A stretch of DNA of 11,536 nucleotides from Streptosporangiaceae bacterium. Lineage in GTDB: Bacteria; Actinomycetota; Actinomycetes; Streptosporangiales; Streptosporangiaceae. The DNA lies in NCBI GenBank assembly GCA_030045215.1, contig JASIBJ010000266.1, forward strand, positions 1 to 11,536, in the 5' to 3' direction. Position numbers and translations under genes: made by a program. Shown here piece by piece: positions 6,570 to 11,536 of this stretch. Numbering within the stretch: position 1 is the stretch's first letter; the number at the start of each line of letters is the position of its first letter. The notes beneath the pieces were generated by a model, which made no database searches, was not told the origin of the DNA, and saw only the letters and a program-made list of their open reading frames with translations.

Positions 6570-7778
6570 ATGGACGCGGACGTCGTGGTCATCGGGGCGG
6601 GCGCGCTCGGCCTCAGCACCGCCTTGCACGCGGCGCTGGCCGGCTGGTCGGTGACGATTATCGAGCGGGATACCGCGGGCTCGCAGGCTTCCGGGCGAGC
6701 GGCCGGCCTGTTCAAGTCCGTGCAGGCCGATGAGTTGCGCACGGTCCTGGCGAGGCGGAGTATCGCGCGGGCACGCAGCTTCGAGCACTGGGCGGGCGCT
6801 CCGCTGGCGGTGGCGAGCTCGGGCAGCTACCTGATCGCGCGGGCCGGCGCGCACAAGCAGTACCTCCGGCGGGAGCAGCGGCAGTCCCGGTCCCGGGGCG
6901 TCGACGTGCGCGAGGCCGCCCCGCCCGCGCTGTCCTACTATCACGGCGACGGCGGCGAGCTGGCGCTGTGGTGCCCGGAGGACATCTACATCGAGGAGCC
7001 CGCCGACCTGGTGCGCGCGTACGTGGCCGCCAGCGAGCTCCACGGCGTCCGGCTGCTTGAGCACGAGGCCGCGATCGGCATCACGCTGTCAGGCGGCCGC
7101 GTGAGCGGTGTTGAGACCACACGCAGGACGATGACGACGCGGGTCGTTGTGGACGCGGCGGGAGCGTGGGCCCGCCAGGTAGCAGAGCTTGCGGGCGGGC
7201 GGGTGGCCGTCGCGCCAGTACGCCACCAGTTGCTGATTACCGAGAGGTCAGCGGACGTCGATCCGGCGGATCCGATCGTCCGGATTGTCGATGCGGCGGT
7301 GTACCTGCGACCGGCCCGCGGCGGGCTGATGGTTGGCGGGTTCGAGCCGGCGCCGCTCGCGGTCGACCCGCGGACCGAACACCCCTCATTCCGTACCGAA
7401 AACCTTGATCTCGACCTCGGCACGCTGCGCAAGCTGAGCGCACCAGTAGCGACCGCAGTGCCGCTAGCGGCCGACGCGCCCGTAGCGGAGCATCGCGGCG
7501 GGCTCTTCACGATGAGCCCGGACGGGCGGTTCCTCGCCGGGCCGCTGGCGGACGTGCCAGGCCTGTGGGTGGCAAGCGGCTGCAACGGCTCTGGCTTCTC
7601 CTCCTCGCTGGGGATCGGCGAAGCCCTGGCCGGCTGGATCTGCGCCATTCCCGGCAGGCTCGACATCAGCGCGCTCTCGCCAGGCCGGTTCGGCGCGCTC
7701 ACCGACGAGGCCCTGATCGCGGACGGCATGTGGCAGTACGCGCACTACTACGATCCGGGCCCGGACGGTCAGATCTGA
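6570..7778 (+). CDS. FAD-dependent oxidoreductase, DAO family
   Basis: A 402-residue flavoprotein of the D-amino-acid oxidase/sarcosine-oxidase-beta-like superfamily. The N-terminal Rossmann motif is VVVIGAGALGLSTALHAA (5-22), with GxGxxG at Gly9, Gly11 and Gly14 and the ribose-binding Glu32 in IIERD. Near the C-terminus, MSPDGRFLAGPL followed by GLWVASGCNGSGFSSSLGIGEALAGWI is the usual second FAD-contact region. Members oxidise C-N bonds of amino acids or secondary amines, passing electrons to oxygen or a carrier; the substrate here is unknown. ATG 6570 places the Rossmann strand at residue 5, as usual. An in-frame ATG at 6513 is possible; neither has a good ribosome site. It is divergent from the alpha/beta hydrolase, so the pair may share a promoter region. 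Confidence 0.92.
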   Translation: MDADVVVIGAGALGLSTALHAALAGWSVTIIERDTAGSQASGRAAGLFKSVQADELRTVLARRSIARARSFEHWAGAPLAVASSGSYLIARAGAHKQYLRREQRQSRSRGVDVREAAPPALSYYHGDGGELALWCPEDIYIEEPADLVRAYVAASELHGVRLLEHEAAIGITLSGGRVSGVETTRRTMTTRVVVDAAGAWARQVAELAGGRVAVAPVRHQLLITERSADVDPADPIVRIVDAAVYLRPARGGLMVGGFEPAPLAVDPRTEHPSFRTENLDLDLGTLRKLSAPVATAVPLAADAPVAEHRGGLFTMSPDGRFLAGPLADVPGLWVASGCNGSGFSSSLGIGEALAGWICAIPGRLDISALSPGRFGALTDEALIADGMWQYAHYYDPGPDGQI

Positions 7779-7833
7779 ACGGGCGGTGAGGTCGGCGCCG
7801 GTCGGGCTGGCCAGAAGTCCGGAGTGGTTCAGG

Positions 7834-8136
7834 TCAAGGGCCGCCGCCGGGTACGACGGCAAGCCGGGGCCGACGGTGGCGCCCGGCCGGGCGGCGGCCA
7901 CCTTCGATGACCTTTAGCGCGGGCCTGATGGGAAGCGACTGAATCCTCCCATCGAGCTTCGCCTCGAGTAGATCGAGGCCGGCTCTAATGCCCTCGTCCA
8001 GATGCCGGAGCCGGTACCAGGCTGCCGCTTGGTCCACGTCAAGATCTATTTGACGGTGGGCCAATTCGGCTACCCTGACCGACAATCCGTTCAACTCGCC
8101 GCGCAGTGCCATGAACTCCTGAGTGTCGACATCCAC
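7834..8136 (-). CDS. Hypothetical small protein (100 aa)
   Basis: I do not recognise this protein. The first 65 residues look helical and coiled-coil prone, rich in Leu, Asp, Glu and Ala (LRGELNGLSVRVAELAHR, then LRHLDEGIRAGLDLLEAKLDG). A basic, Pro/Gly/Arg-rich tail follows (about 75-100), with RPAGRHRRPR, and there is no signal peptide or membrane segment. The start is GTG at 8136-8134 behind AGGTG; an in-frame ATG nine codons in-frame ends later (MALRGEL) is an alternative. A strong AGGAGG about 40 bases upstream has no start codon at a useful distance. It is convergent with the FAD oxidoreductase (55-bp gap). Codon use is plausible but less biased than in its neighbours, so it could also be a chance frame. 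Confidence 0.5.
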   Translation of the reverse strand: MDVDTQEFMALRGELNGLSVRVAELAHRQIDLDVDQAAAWYRLRHLDEGIRAGLDLLEAKLDGRIQSLPIRPALKVIEGGRRPAGRHRRPRLAVVPGGGP

Positions 8137-8357
8137 GGGGTCACCTGCTGTCCAGGCCTGCCTATTGGGCCTGCCTCCTCTTCAATATTTTTGTCGCCTG
8201 AGCAAGGTATCGAAAGGCGCGCCGTGGCAAAAGACCCCAAGAGAGTTATCGACTGATATTGATCCATTCAAATCAGCCCGTCGTGCAACTTGCAGCCAGC
8301 ATCATGCTCGTGATCTGGCGGGTGCCTAGCCGAACCGTTCGGCCGACTCGGGCCGGG
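8137..8357. other. Intergenic region, relatively AT-rich
   Basis: These 221 bp lie upstream of the small minus-strand gene and downstream of the NTF2-like gene. The middle (about 8180-8280) is clearly poorer in GC than the rest of the window, with runs such as CAATATTTTTG and TGATATTGATC, which suits a promoter region for the 8136 gene, though I cannot fix a -35/-10 pair. The right end holds the terminator-like hairpin at 8329-8343. No real coding frame is seen. Confidence 0.45.
8329..8343 (-). terminator. Hairpin behind the NTF2-like gene
   Basis: GCCGAA-CCG-TTCGGC is a perfect 6-bp stem with a 3-base loop, starting 14 bases beyond the stop codon of the minus-strand NTF2-like gene. There is no U-tract. 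Position and shape suggest a terminator. Confidence 0.5.
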
Positions 8358-8723
8358 TCAGATCTCGGGCGTCTCTGGCCGGTCGATGATCCGCAGCCAG
8401 GATCCATCGGGCTGGCGCTGGCACACCTGAACGCGTCCGCCCTTGCCGTCGGCGGAGTGGGTGGAGGTCAGCGCCAGGTCGCCGTAGCAGATGCTCGGCA
8501 GCGGCTCTTCGGCCGGGAACGGCCTGGGCGCATGGGCGAGCATCTGCTCGAGCACGGCGCGGATCGCCGGGCGGCCTACGGTCGTCGATCCGGGTGGATA
8601 GGCCAGGACCGCCTCGTCGGCATAGAGGTCGGCGAGCCCGTCGGCATCACCGGCGTTGGCCCGCTGCACGAACAGCCGGGTCACGTCCTCGGGCTTGCGA
8701 GCAGTCTCACGTGTCGTCGTCAT
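8358..8723 (-). CDS. NTF2-like / SnoaL-type small protein
   Basis: A 121-residue protein with the cone-shaped NTF2-like fold signature. Its opening helix, TRLFVQRANAGDADGLADLY, is followed by ADEAVLAYPPGSTTVGRPAIRAVLEQML, the pattern of DUF4440/SnoaL-like proteins, and the end (VQVCQRQPDGSWLRIIDRPE) is the usual final strand pair. Relatives include small isomerases, cyclases, dehydratases and non-catalytic ligand binders, so no reaction is assigned. ATG 8723-8721 has GGGAG eight bases upstream; an extension to 8768 would add 15 residues with no benefit. It is divergent from the LysR-type regulator at 8814, the classic LysR target position, so regulation by that protein is likely. A terminator-like hairpin follows at 8329-8343. 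Confidence 0.88.
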   Translation of the reverse strand: MTTTRETARKPEDVTRLFVQRANAGDADGLADLYADEAVLAYPPGSTTVGRPAIRAVLEQMLAHAPRPFPAEEPLPSICYGDLALTSTHSADGKGGRVQVCQRQPDGSWLRIIDRPETPEI

Positions 8724-8782
8724 GGTTCCGGCTCCCTTCGTCTCCTTCCACCTTCGCGGACGCGACACCAGAAGTCCAAGAA

Positions 8783-8802
8783 ATAGTTGATCTGCTGTCT
8801 AT
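8783..8802. promoter_or_regulatory. Candidate LysR binding dyad ATAG-N12-CTAT
   Basis: An interrupted dyad, ATAG (8783-8786) and CTAT (8799-8802), lies between the divergent LysR and NTF2-like genes and overlaps the LysR -10 hexamer. LysR-type proteins bind interrupted dyads of about this size (T-N11-A class) and usually repress their own gene. The arms are only 4 bp and AT-rich, so chance is possible. Confidence 0.35.
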
Positions 8803-8805
8803 AAT
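8800..8805 (+). promoter_or_regulatory. -10 element TATAAT of the LysR-type gene
   Basis: A perfect consensus TATAAT ends nine bases before ATG 8814, so transcription should start at about 8812-8814 and the message should be leaderless. No convincing -35 is seen at the right distance. The GAGG at 8807-8810 is too close to the ATG to act as a normal ribosome site. Confidence 0.6.
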
Positions 8806-8813
8806 TGAGGCTT

Positions 8814-9695
8814 ATGGAGTTCCGGCAGCTCGAATACCTGGTAAGCGTGGCCGAAGAGCAGAGTTTCACCCGGGCAGCTGAGAAGTTGCTGGTCAGCCAG
8901 CCGGGAGTCAGCGCTCAGATTCGGCGGCTCGAGCGCGAGCTCGGTCAGGACCTGCTCGATCGCTCCGGCCGGTCGGTGCACCTGACCGAGGTCGGGGCGG
9001 CCGTGCTGCCGTACGCGCGCGCCGCGCTCGCCGCCGTAGATGGCGTGACGCTTGCGGTCGCCGAGCTGACGGGACTGGTGCGCGGGCATGTTCGCGTCGG
9101 CACGGTCACCTCCCATGGCGTCGACCTGCCCGCCATGCTGGCGGAGTTCAACCGGAGTCATCCGCTGGTGGAGATCACGCTGTCCGAAGCGGACTCCGAT
9201 CAGCTCCTCAAGGACGTATGCGCGGGTCAGCTCGACGCCGCGATCATTAGCGCGGGAATGGACGACCCGGCCGGAGTCAGCCTGCAGGTGATCGTCGATG
9301 AGCCGATCGTGGCAGCGGTCAGCCATCACCACGAGCTTGCGGCCCACGACCTCATCTCGCTCGACCTCCTCCGCGGCAGGCCGCTGATCAGCCTGCCGCG
9401 CGGCACCGGGCTGCGAGCAAGGCTCGACGAGGCATGCGCGGCGGCGGGATTCACTCCGCGAATCGCGTTCGAGGCCAGCGCGCCCGAGGTGCTCGCCGAC
9501 CTGGCGGCGCAGGGGCTCGGCGCCGCGATCCTCCCCGGCCCGTTCGCCGAGTATCGCTCCGACCGGCTGCGGCCGATCTCGATCAGGCCGGAGCTGCGCG
9601 GACGGCTGGCGTTCGCATGGCGCGCCGGCGGGCCGAGCAGCCCGGCCGGGCGCGCGTTTGTGAGCCTGGCCAGGGCGACCCTGCCGGGCCGGTAA
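8814..9695 (+). CDS. LysR-type transcriptional regulator
   Basis: A 293-residue LysR-family regulator of standard length. The N-terminal winged helix-turn-helix is plain: MEFRQLEYLVSVAEEQSFTR (1-20), the helix-turn-helix at about 18-37 (SFTRAAEKL, SQPGVSAQIRRLE), then LGQDLLDRSGRSVHLTEVG. The effector-binding domain runs from about residue 90 (GHVRVGTVTSHG) through IVAAVSHHHELA to GLGAAILP and the C-terminus. Family knowledge: a tetramer binds upstream of a divergent target and responds to a small ligand. The obvious target is the NTF2-like gene, plus autoregulation. I chose ATG 8814 because it gives the canonical MEFRQL start and lies just beyond a perfect TATAAT; a TTG at 8805 overlaps that hexamer. 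Confidence 0.95.
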   Translation: MEFRQLEYLVSVAEEQSFTRAAEKLLVSQPGVSAQIRRLERELGQDLLDRSGRSVHLTEVGAAVLPYARAALAAVDGVTLAVAELTGLVRGHVRVGTVTSHGVDLPAMLAEFNRSHPLVEITLSEADSDQLLKDVCAGQLDAAIISAGMDDPAGVSLQVIVDEPIVAAVSHHHELAAHDLISLDLLRGRPLISLPRGTGLRARLDEACAAAGFTPRIAFEASAPEVLADLAAQGLGAAILPGPFAEYRSDRLRPISIRPELRGRLAFAWRAGGPSSPAGRAFVSLARATLPGR

Positions 9696-9746
9696 CCCGT
9701 CCGGGGCAACACTGCGTCACATGAGAAGAGCCCTGTCAGCCATTCC

Positions 9747-9763
9747 CCCCGCGGCTGGCGGGG
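9747..9763 (+). terminator. Hairpin CCCCGC-N5-GCGGGG downstream of the LysR-type gene
   Basis: A perfect 6-bp GC-only stem with a 5-base loop, 51 bases after the stop codon of the LysR-type gene. It is the first of three inverted repeats in this gap; a further stem, GCGCGG-N10-CCGCGC, lies at 9806-9827. No T-tract. Confidence 0.4.
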
Positions 9764-9852
9764 CTCCCTCGGTGTGTTGCGGTAGAGCGAGAGCTGCCCG
9801 ATCTTGCGCGGATCCCGGGCCCCGCGCGCCAGAGCTGCTCCCGAACAGGACT

Positions 9853-9884
9853 GAGCCCTCAAGGCGGGCTGCTCCTGAGGGCTC
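9853..9884. terminator. Bidirectional terminator-like hairpin
   Basis: GAGCCCTCA (9853-9861) and TGAGGGCTC (9876-9884) form a perfect 9-bp stem around a 14-base loop, 27 bases beyond the stop of the minus-strand DUF397 gene and between convergent genes. This is the longest perfect stem in the gap and a good candidate for ending both transcripts, more clearly that of DUF397. A short TT follows on the plus strand. Confidence 0.6.
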
Positions 9885-9911
9885 TTCGCTGCGCTTGCCG
9901 CGGGCACTTCG

Positions 9912-10133
9912 TCAGATCAGGTCAAATTCGTGGTTGGCGGCGCCGTTCAGGAACGCAAGCCACTCACCGGCGGAGAATCGCAGGACCGGGCCGTCGGGGT
10001 CCTTGCTGTCACGGATGCCGACCCGGCCGTCCGGCAGGCTGGCGACTTCGACACAGTCGCCATTGGCATAGCTTGCTGATGCTTTCTTCCACCGGGGAGA
10101 TCCGGGATTTCCTAAGGCGCATGGCTGTGGCAT
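9912..10133 (-). CDS. DUF397 domain protein
   Basis: A 73-residue protein that is almost entirely a DUF397 domain: SPRWKKASASYANGDCVEVASLPDG followed by IRDSKDPDGPVLRFSAGEWLAFL and a short acidic end. The RDSKDPDGPVL block is nearly invariant in the family. DUF397 proteins are abundant in filamentous actinomycetes and are usually encoded next to an XRE-type helix-turn-helix regulator; some such pairs have been likened to toxin-antitoxin or developmental-control (Bld/Whi-associated) modules. Here no XRE gene is visible in the flanks. The ATG at 10133-10131 has AGGAAGG about 11 bases upstream, slightly far. An in-frame extension to 10280 would add 49 residues unlike the family, so it is rejected. 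Confidence 0.9.
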   Translation of the reverse strand: MPQPCALGNPGSPRWKKASASYANGDCVEVASLPDGRVGIRDSKDPDGPVLRFSAGEWLAFLNGAANHEFDLI

Positions 10134-10413
10134 GGGACGTCTGGCCTTCCTGCGTGCAGCTTGATAGGCGGGAACTGCCCTGTGATGCAGGCGTGACTTG
10201 GGCGGCATCCATTCTGCTGCCATGCGGATCGGTGACCGTGGCGACTCGCCCGATGAATTGCGGGATTCTTCCCCTTTCACAGGCTGGCGTTCGAAAGCGC
10301 GACCGCGTGGGCCGCCGGCCGGCCGCGACCTGGTCGCAGGTAAAGCAGCAGCCGTGCGAGCGGCAGTGCTACGGGCGACGCCCCGTTCCGTCCGTAAGCG
10401 AGGAGGAAGCGGG
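10134..10413. other. Intergenic region between DUF397 and beta-helix genes
   Basis: These 280 bp lie downstream of the beta-helix gene and upstream of DUF397. They contain no remnant of an XRE-type regulator that I can see. A GC-rich patch at about 10298-10340 includes GGCCG-C-CGGCC-like pairing and the dyad GCGACC-T-GGTCGC (10325-10337), which might serve termination of the beta-helix transcript or act as a protein site. A 46-codon minus-strand frame (10417-10277) overlaps the beta-helix stop by ATGA; its reality is doubtful. Confidence 0.45.
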
Positions 10414-11536
10414 TCATGTGTTCGGCAGGAACCGTACGTTGGGCGGCATCCGTCCGGGTGCGTGCATGCCGGTCAGGATAGGCGCCGCTGTGGCCGACGC
10501 AGTGCCGGCGCTGCGTTCCCAGTGGTGCCTGCCGCGCGGGCACCAGGGGTTCGCGGGCACGTTCGCGCACGGGTTGGGCATCGTCGGCAGGTTCGCGGGC
10601 AACGGCTTCAGCACTACCTTGCCGGTCACCTTCGGGTAATGGGCGCCCGGCGGGCACGCCGCCAGGCCGGTGTCGCACAGCACCTGGTCGAACAGCGGGC
10701 CGCCGGTATTGCCGGCTTTCGTGCTGGCGCCGCAGCGGGGCTGCGTCTTCTCCAGGTTGGCCGGCGCGCTGCCGTCCGGGTATCTGTTGCGGGCGAAGCA
10801 GTTCTGCGGCTCGCCGCCGAACAGGGTGATCTGGCCGAAGTCGGAATTGCTCGGGTTATGGAAGTACCCGTTGTGCCGGAACGTGTTGTGCAGCAGCGCG
10901 TCACCTTCCGGGTCCATGACGCAGCCGAACACCGGGAGCTTGTGGCCGCCGATGCCCGCGCAGGTCTGGTGCAGGCTCGGCGTGCCGGACTGCGCGTAGG
11001 GCACGAACAGCGCCCCCCAGGCACCGTTGTTCTCGATCCGGTTGTCCATGACCGTGTCGTGCCGGCCGCCCGAGATCGTCAGGCCGGTGCCGACCGGCCC
11101 GGCGGCAGCCGAGCCCGCTGCCGGGGCCATATTGTTGTTGTTGTTGTGAATGTAGTTGTGAATCAGCACCCAGCAGGACGTGGTGTGGGTGATCGGGCTG
11201 ATGCGGCCGCCCAGGCAGCGGCCGTCCTGCGGGGCGGGCGGGTCGCCGATGATCTGGGTGTTGGTGTCGAGCCCGTCCTGATTGTCGTCGAACTGGGAGT
11301 TCTCGATGATGATCGTGCCGCCGGAGTTCGTGCCGGAGTAGCCAAGCGCGTTGTTCTCCATCCACATGTGGTCCATGACCACGTCACACCGGTGCCTGCA
11401 GGCGCCCACGTAAGTGCCCGAGTCGTTCATGTTGCTGGCGTACAGCTGGTTCCAGGACGCCGGGCCCGCCGAATTGCTGGCGAAGATGCCGTACTCGGCT
11501 GCTGTCGTCTCGGTGCTGAAGAACGTCGAGGTCGCG
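10414..11536 (-). CDS. Right-handed beta-helix protein, C-terminal part (cut by right edge)
   Basis: The frame is open from the right edge to the TGA at 10416-10414, giving about 374 visible residues and no start. It shows the Asn-rich coil repeats of pectate-lyase-like parallel beta-helices: IENSQFDDNQDGLDTN, LIHNYIHNNNNN, VMDNRIENNGAWG and LLHNTFRHNGYFHN, each one turn. Twelve cysteines in the visible part, several in pairs (CRHRC, NPCANVPANPWC), argue for disulfides and an extracellular protein. Such folds act as polysaccharide lyases, hydrolases or epimerases, or simply as adhesin-like surface proteins; no catalytic residue set can be assigned. The last 70 residues leave the helix pattern and end basic (RGRHHWER). 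The Met near 11430 is internal, since the preceding 35 codons also read as protein. Confidence 0.85.
   Translation of the reverse strand, partial: ATSTFFSTETTAAEYGIFASNSAGPASWNQLYASNMNDSGTYVGACRHRCDVVMDHMWMENNALGYSGTNSGGTIIIENSQFDDNQDGLDTNTQIIGDPPAPQDGRCLGGRISPITHTTSCWVLIHNYIHNNNNNMAPAAGSAAAGPVGTGLTISGGRHDTVMDNRIENNGAWGALFVPYAQSGTPSLHQTCAGIGGHKLPVFGCVMDPEGDALLHNTFRHNGYFHNPSNSDFGQITLFGGEPQNCFARNRYPDGSAPANLEKTQPRCGASTKAGNTGGPLFDQVLCDTGLAACPPGAHYPKVTGKVVLKPLPANLPTMPNPCANVPANPWCPRGRHHWERSAGTASATAAPILTGMHAPGRMPPNVRFLPNT

Noticed and set aside
6470..6742. 91-residue N-terminal extension of the 265-residue alpha/beta hydrolase
   Set aside because: It overlaps the start of the FAD oxidoreductase on the opposite strand, reads as low-quality sequence, and the internal ATG has GGAGGAG.
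9721..10071. Plus-strand frame across the convergent gap and DUF397
   Set aside because: It covers three hairpins and then runs antisense to a clear DUF397 domain; no domain of its own.
10277..10417. 46-codon minus-strand frame starting with an ATGA overlap at the beta-helix stop
   Set aside because: The overlap hints at translational coupling, but there is no clear ribosome site and no recognisable similarity, and a frame this short is expected by chance in GC-rich DNA.
1..11536. tRNA, rRNA, CRISPR, insertion sequence or prophage
   Set aside because: I looked on both strands and saw no cloverleaf, spaced repeat array, transposase or integrase gene, or terminal inverted repeats flanking a gene.
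1..11536. A single integrated new multi-gene system or biosynthetic cluster
   Set aside because: The genes form independent divergent pairs with terminator-like hairpins between several of them, and no core biosynthetic, defence or secretion gene is present.

Overview
The window is GC-rich DNA, almost certainly from an actinomycete (Actinomycetota). The support is codon use with a strong G/C third position, GTG starts, an F420-type luciferase-like oxidoreductase, a DUF397 protein (a family largely confined to filamentous actinomycetes), starts that look leaderless, and GC-rich hairpins without U-tracts at gene ends. Genus cannot be fixed from the sequence. There are no RNA genes, insertion sequences, CRISPR arrays or phage genes; it reads as ordinary chromosomal, mostly catabolic/resistance-type accessory content.

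Layout, left to right. (1) 1-587 (-): N-terminal part of a metal-dependent amidohydrolase, running off the left edge, divergent from (2) a hotdog-fold thioesterase, 782-1174 (+). (3) A two-gene minus-strand operon: F420-dependent luciferase-like oxidoreductase (3194-2163), then an alpha/beta hydrolase (2144-1224). (4) A 14-TM DHA2-type MFS exporter (4831-3350, -) divergent from its likely repressor, a TetR-family protein (4953-5633, +). (5) An alpha/beta hydrolase (6469-5672, -) divergent from a DAO-type FAD oxidoreductase (6570-7778, +). (6) A small unrecognised protein (8136-7834, -). (7) An NTF2/SnoaL-like protein (8723-8358, -) divergent from a LysR-type regulator (8814-9695, +). (8) A stand-alone DUF397 protein (10133-9912, -). 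(9) The C-terminal part of a secreted-looking right-handed beta-helix protein (11536-10414, -), cut by the right edge.

The arrangement is a series of divergent pairs. Two of them (TetR/MFS, LysR/NTF2) fit the usual regulator-plus-target pattern. Enzymes of small-molecule turnover (amidohydrolase, thioesterase, F420 oxidoreductase, two alpha/beta hydrolases, FAD amine/amino-acid-type oxidase) dominate, but nothing ties them into one demonstrable pathway.

The most striking non-coding structure is in the TetR/MFS intergenic region: four 13-bp units laid head to tail without gaps (4856-4907) plus a fifth copy (4927-4939), all variants of the palindrome TGTAC-N3-GTACA. The fifth lies inside the spacer of a TTGACA-type promoter pointing to the MFS gene and overlaps the TetR -10 element. 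This looks like a multi-site operator array. Two tandem long hairpins sit behind the MFS gene (3259-3333). I did not find a convincing new multi-gene system.
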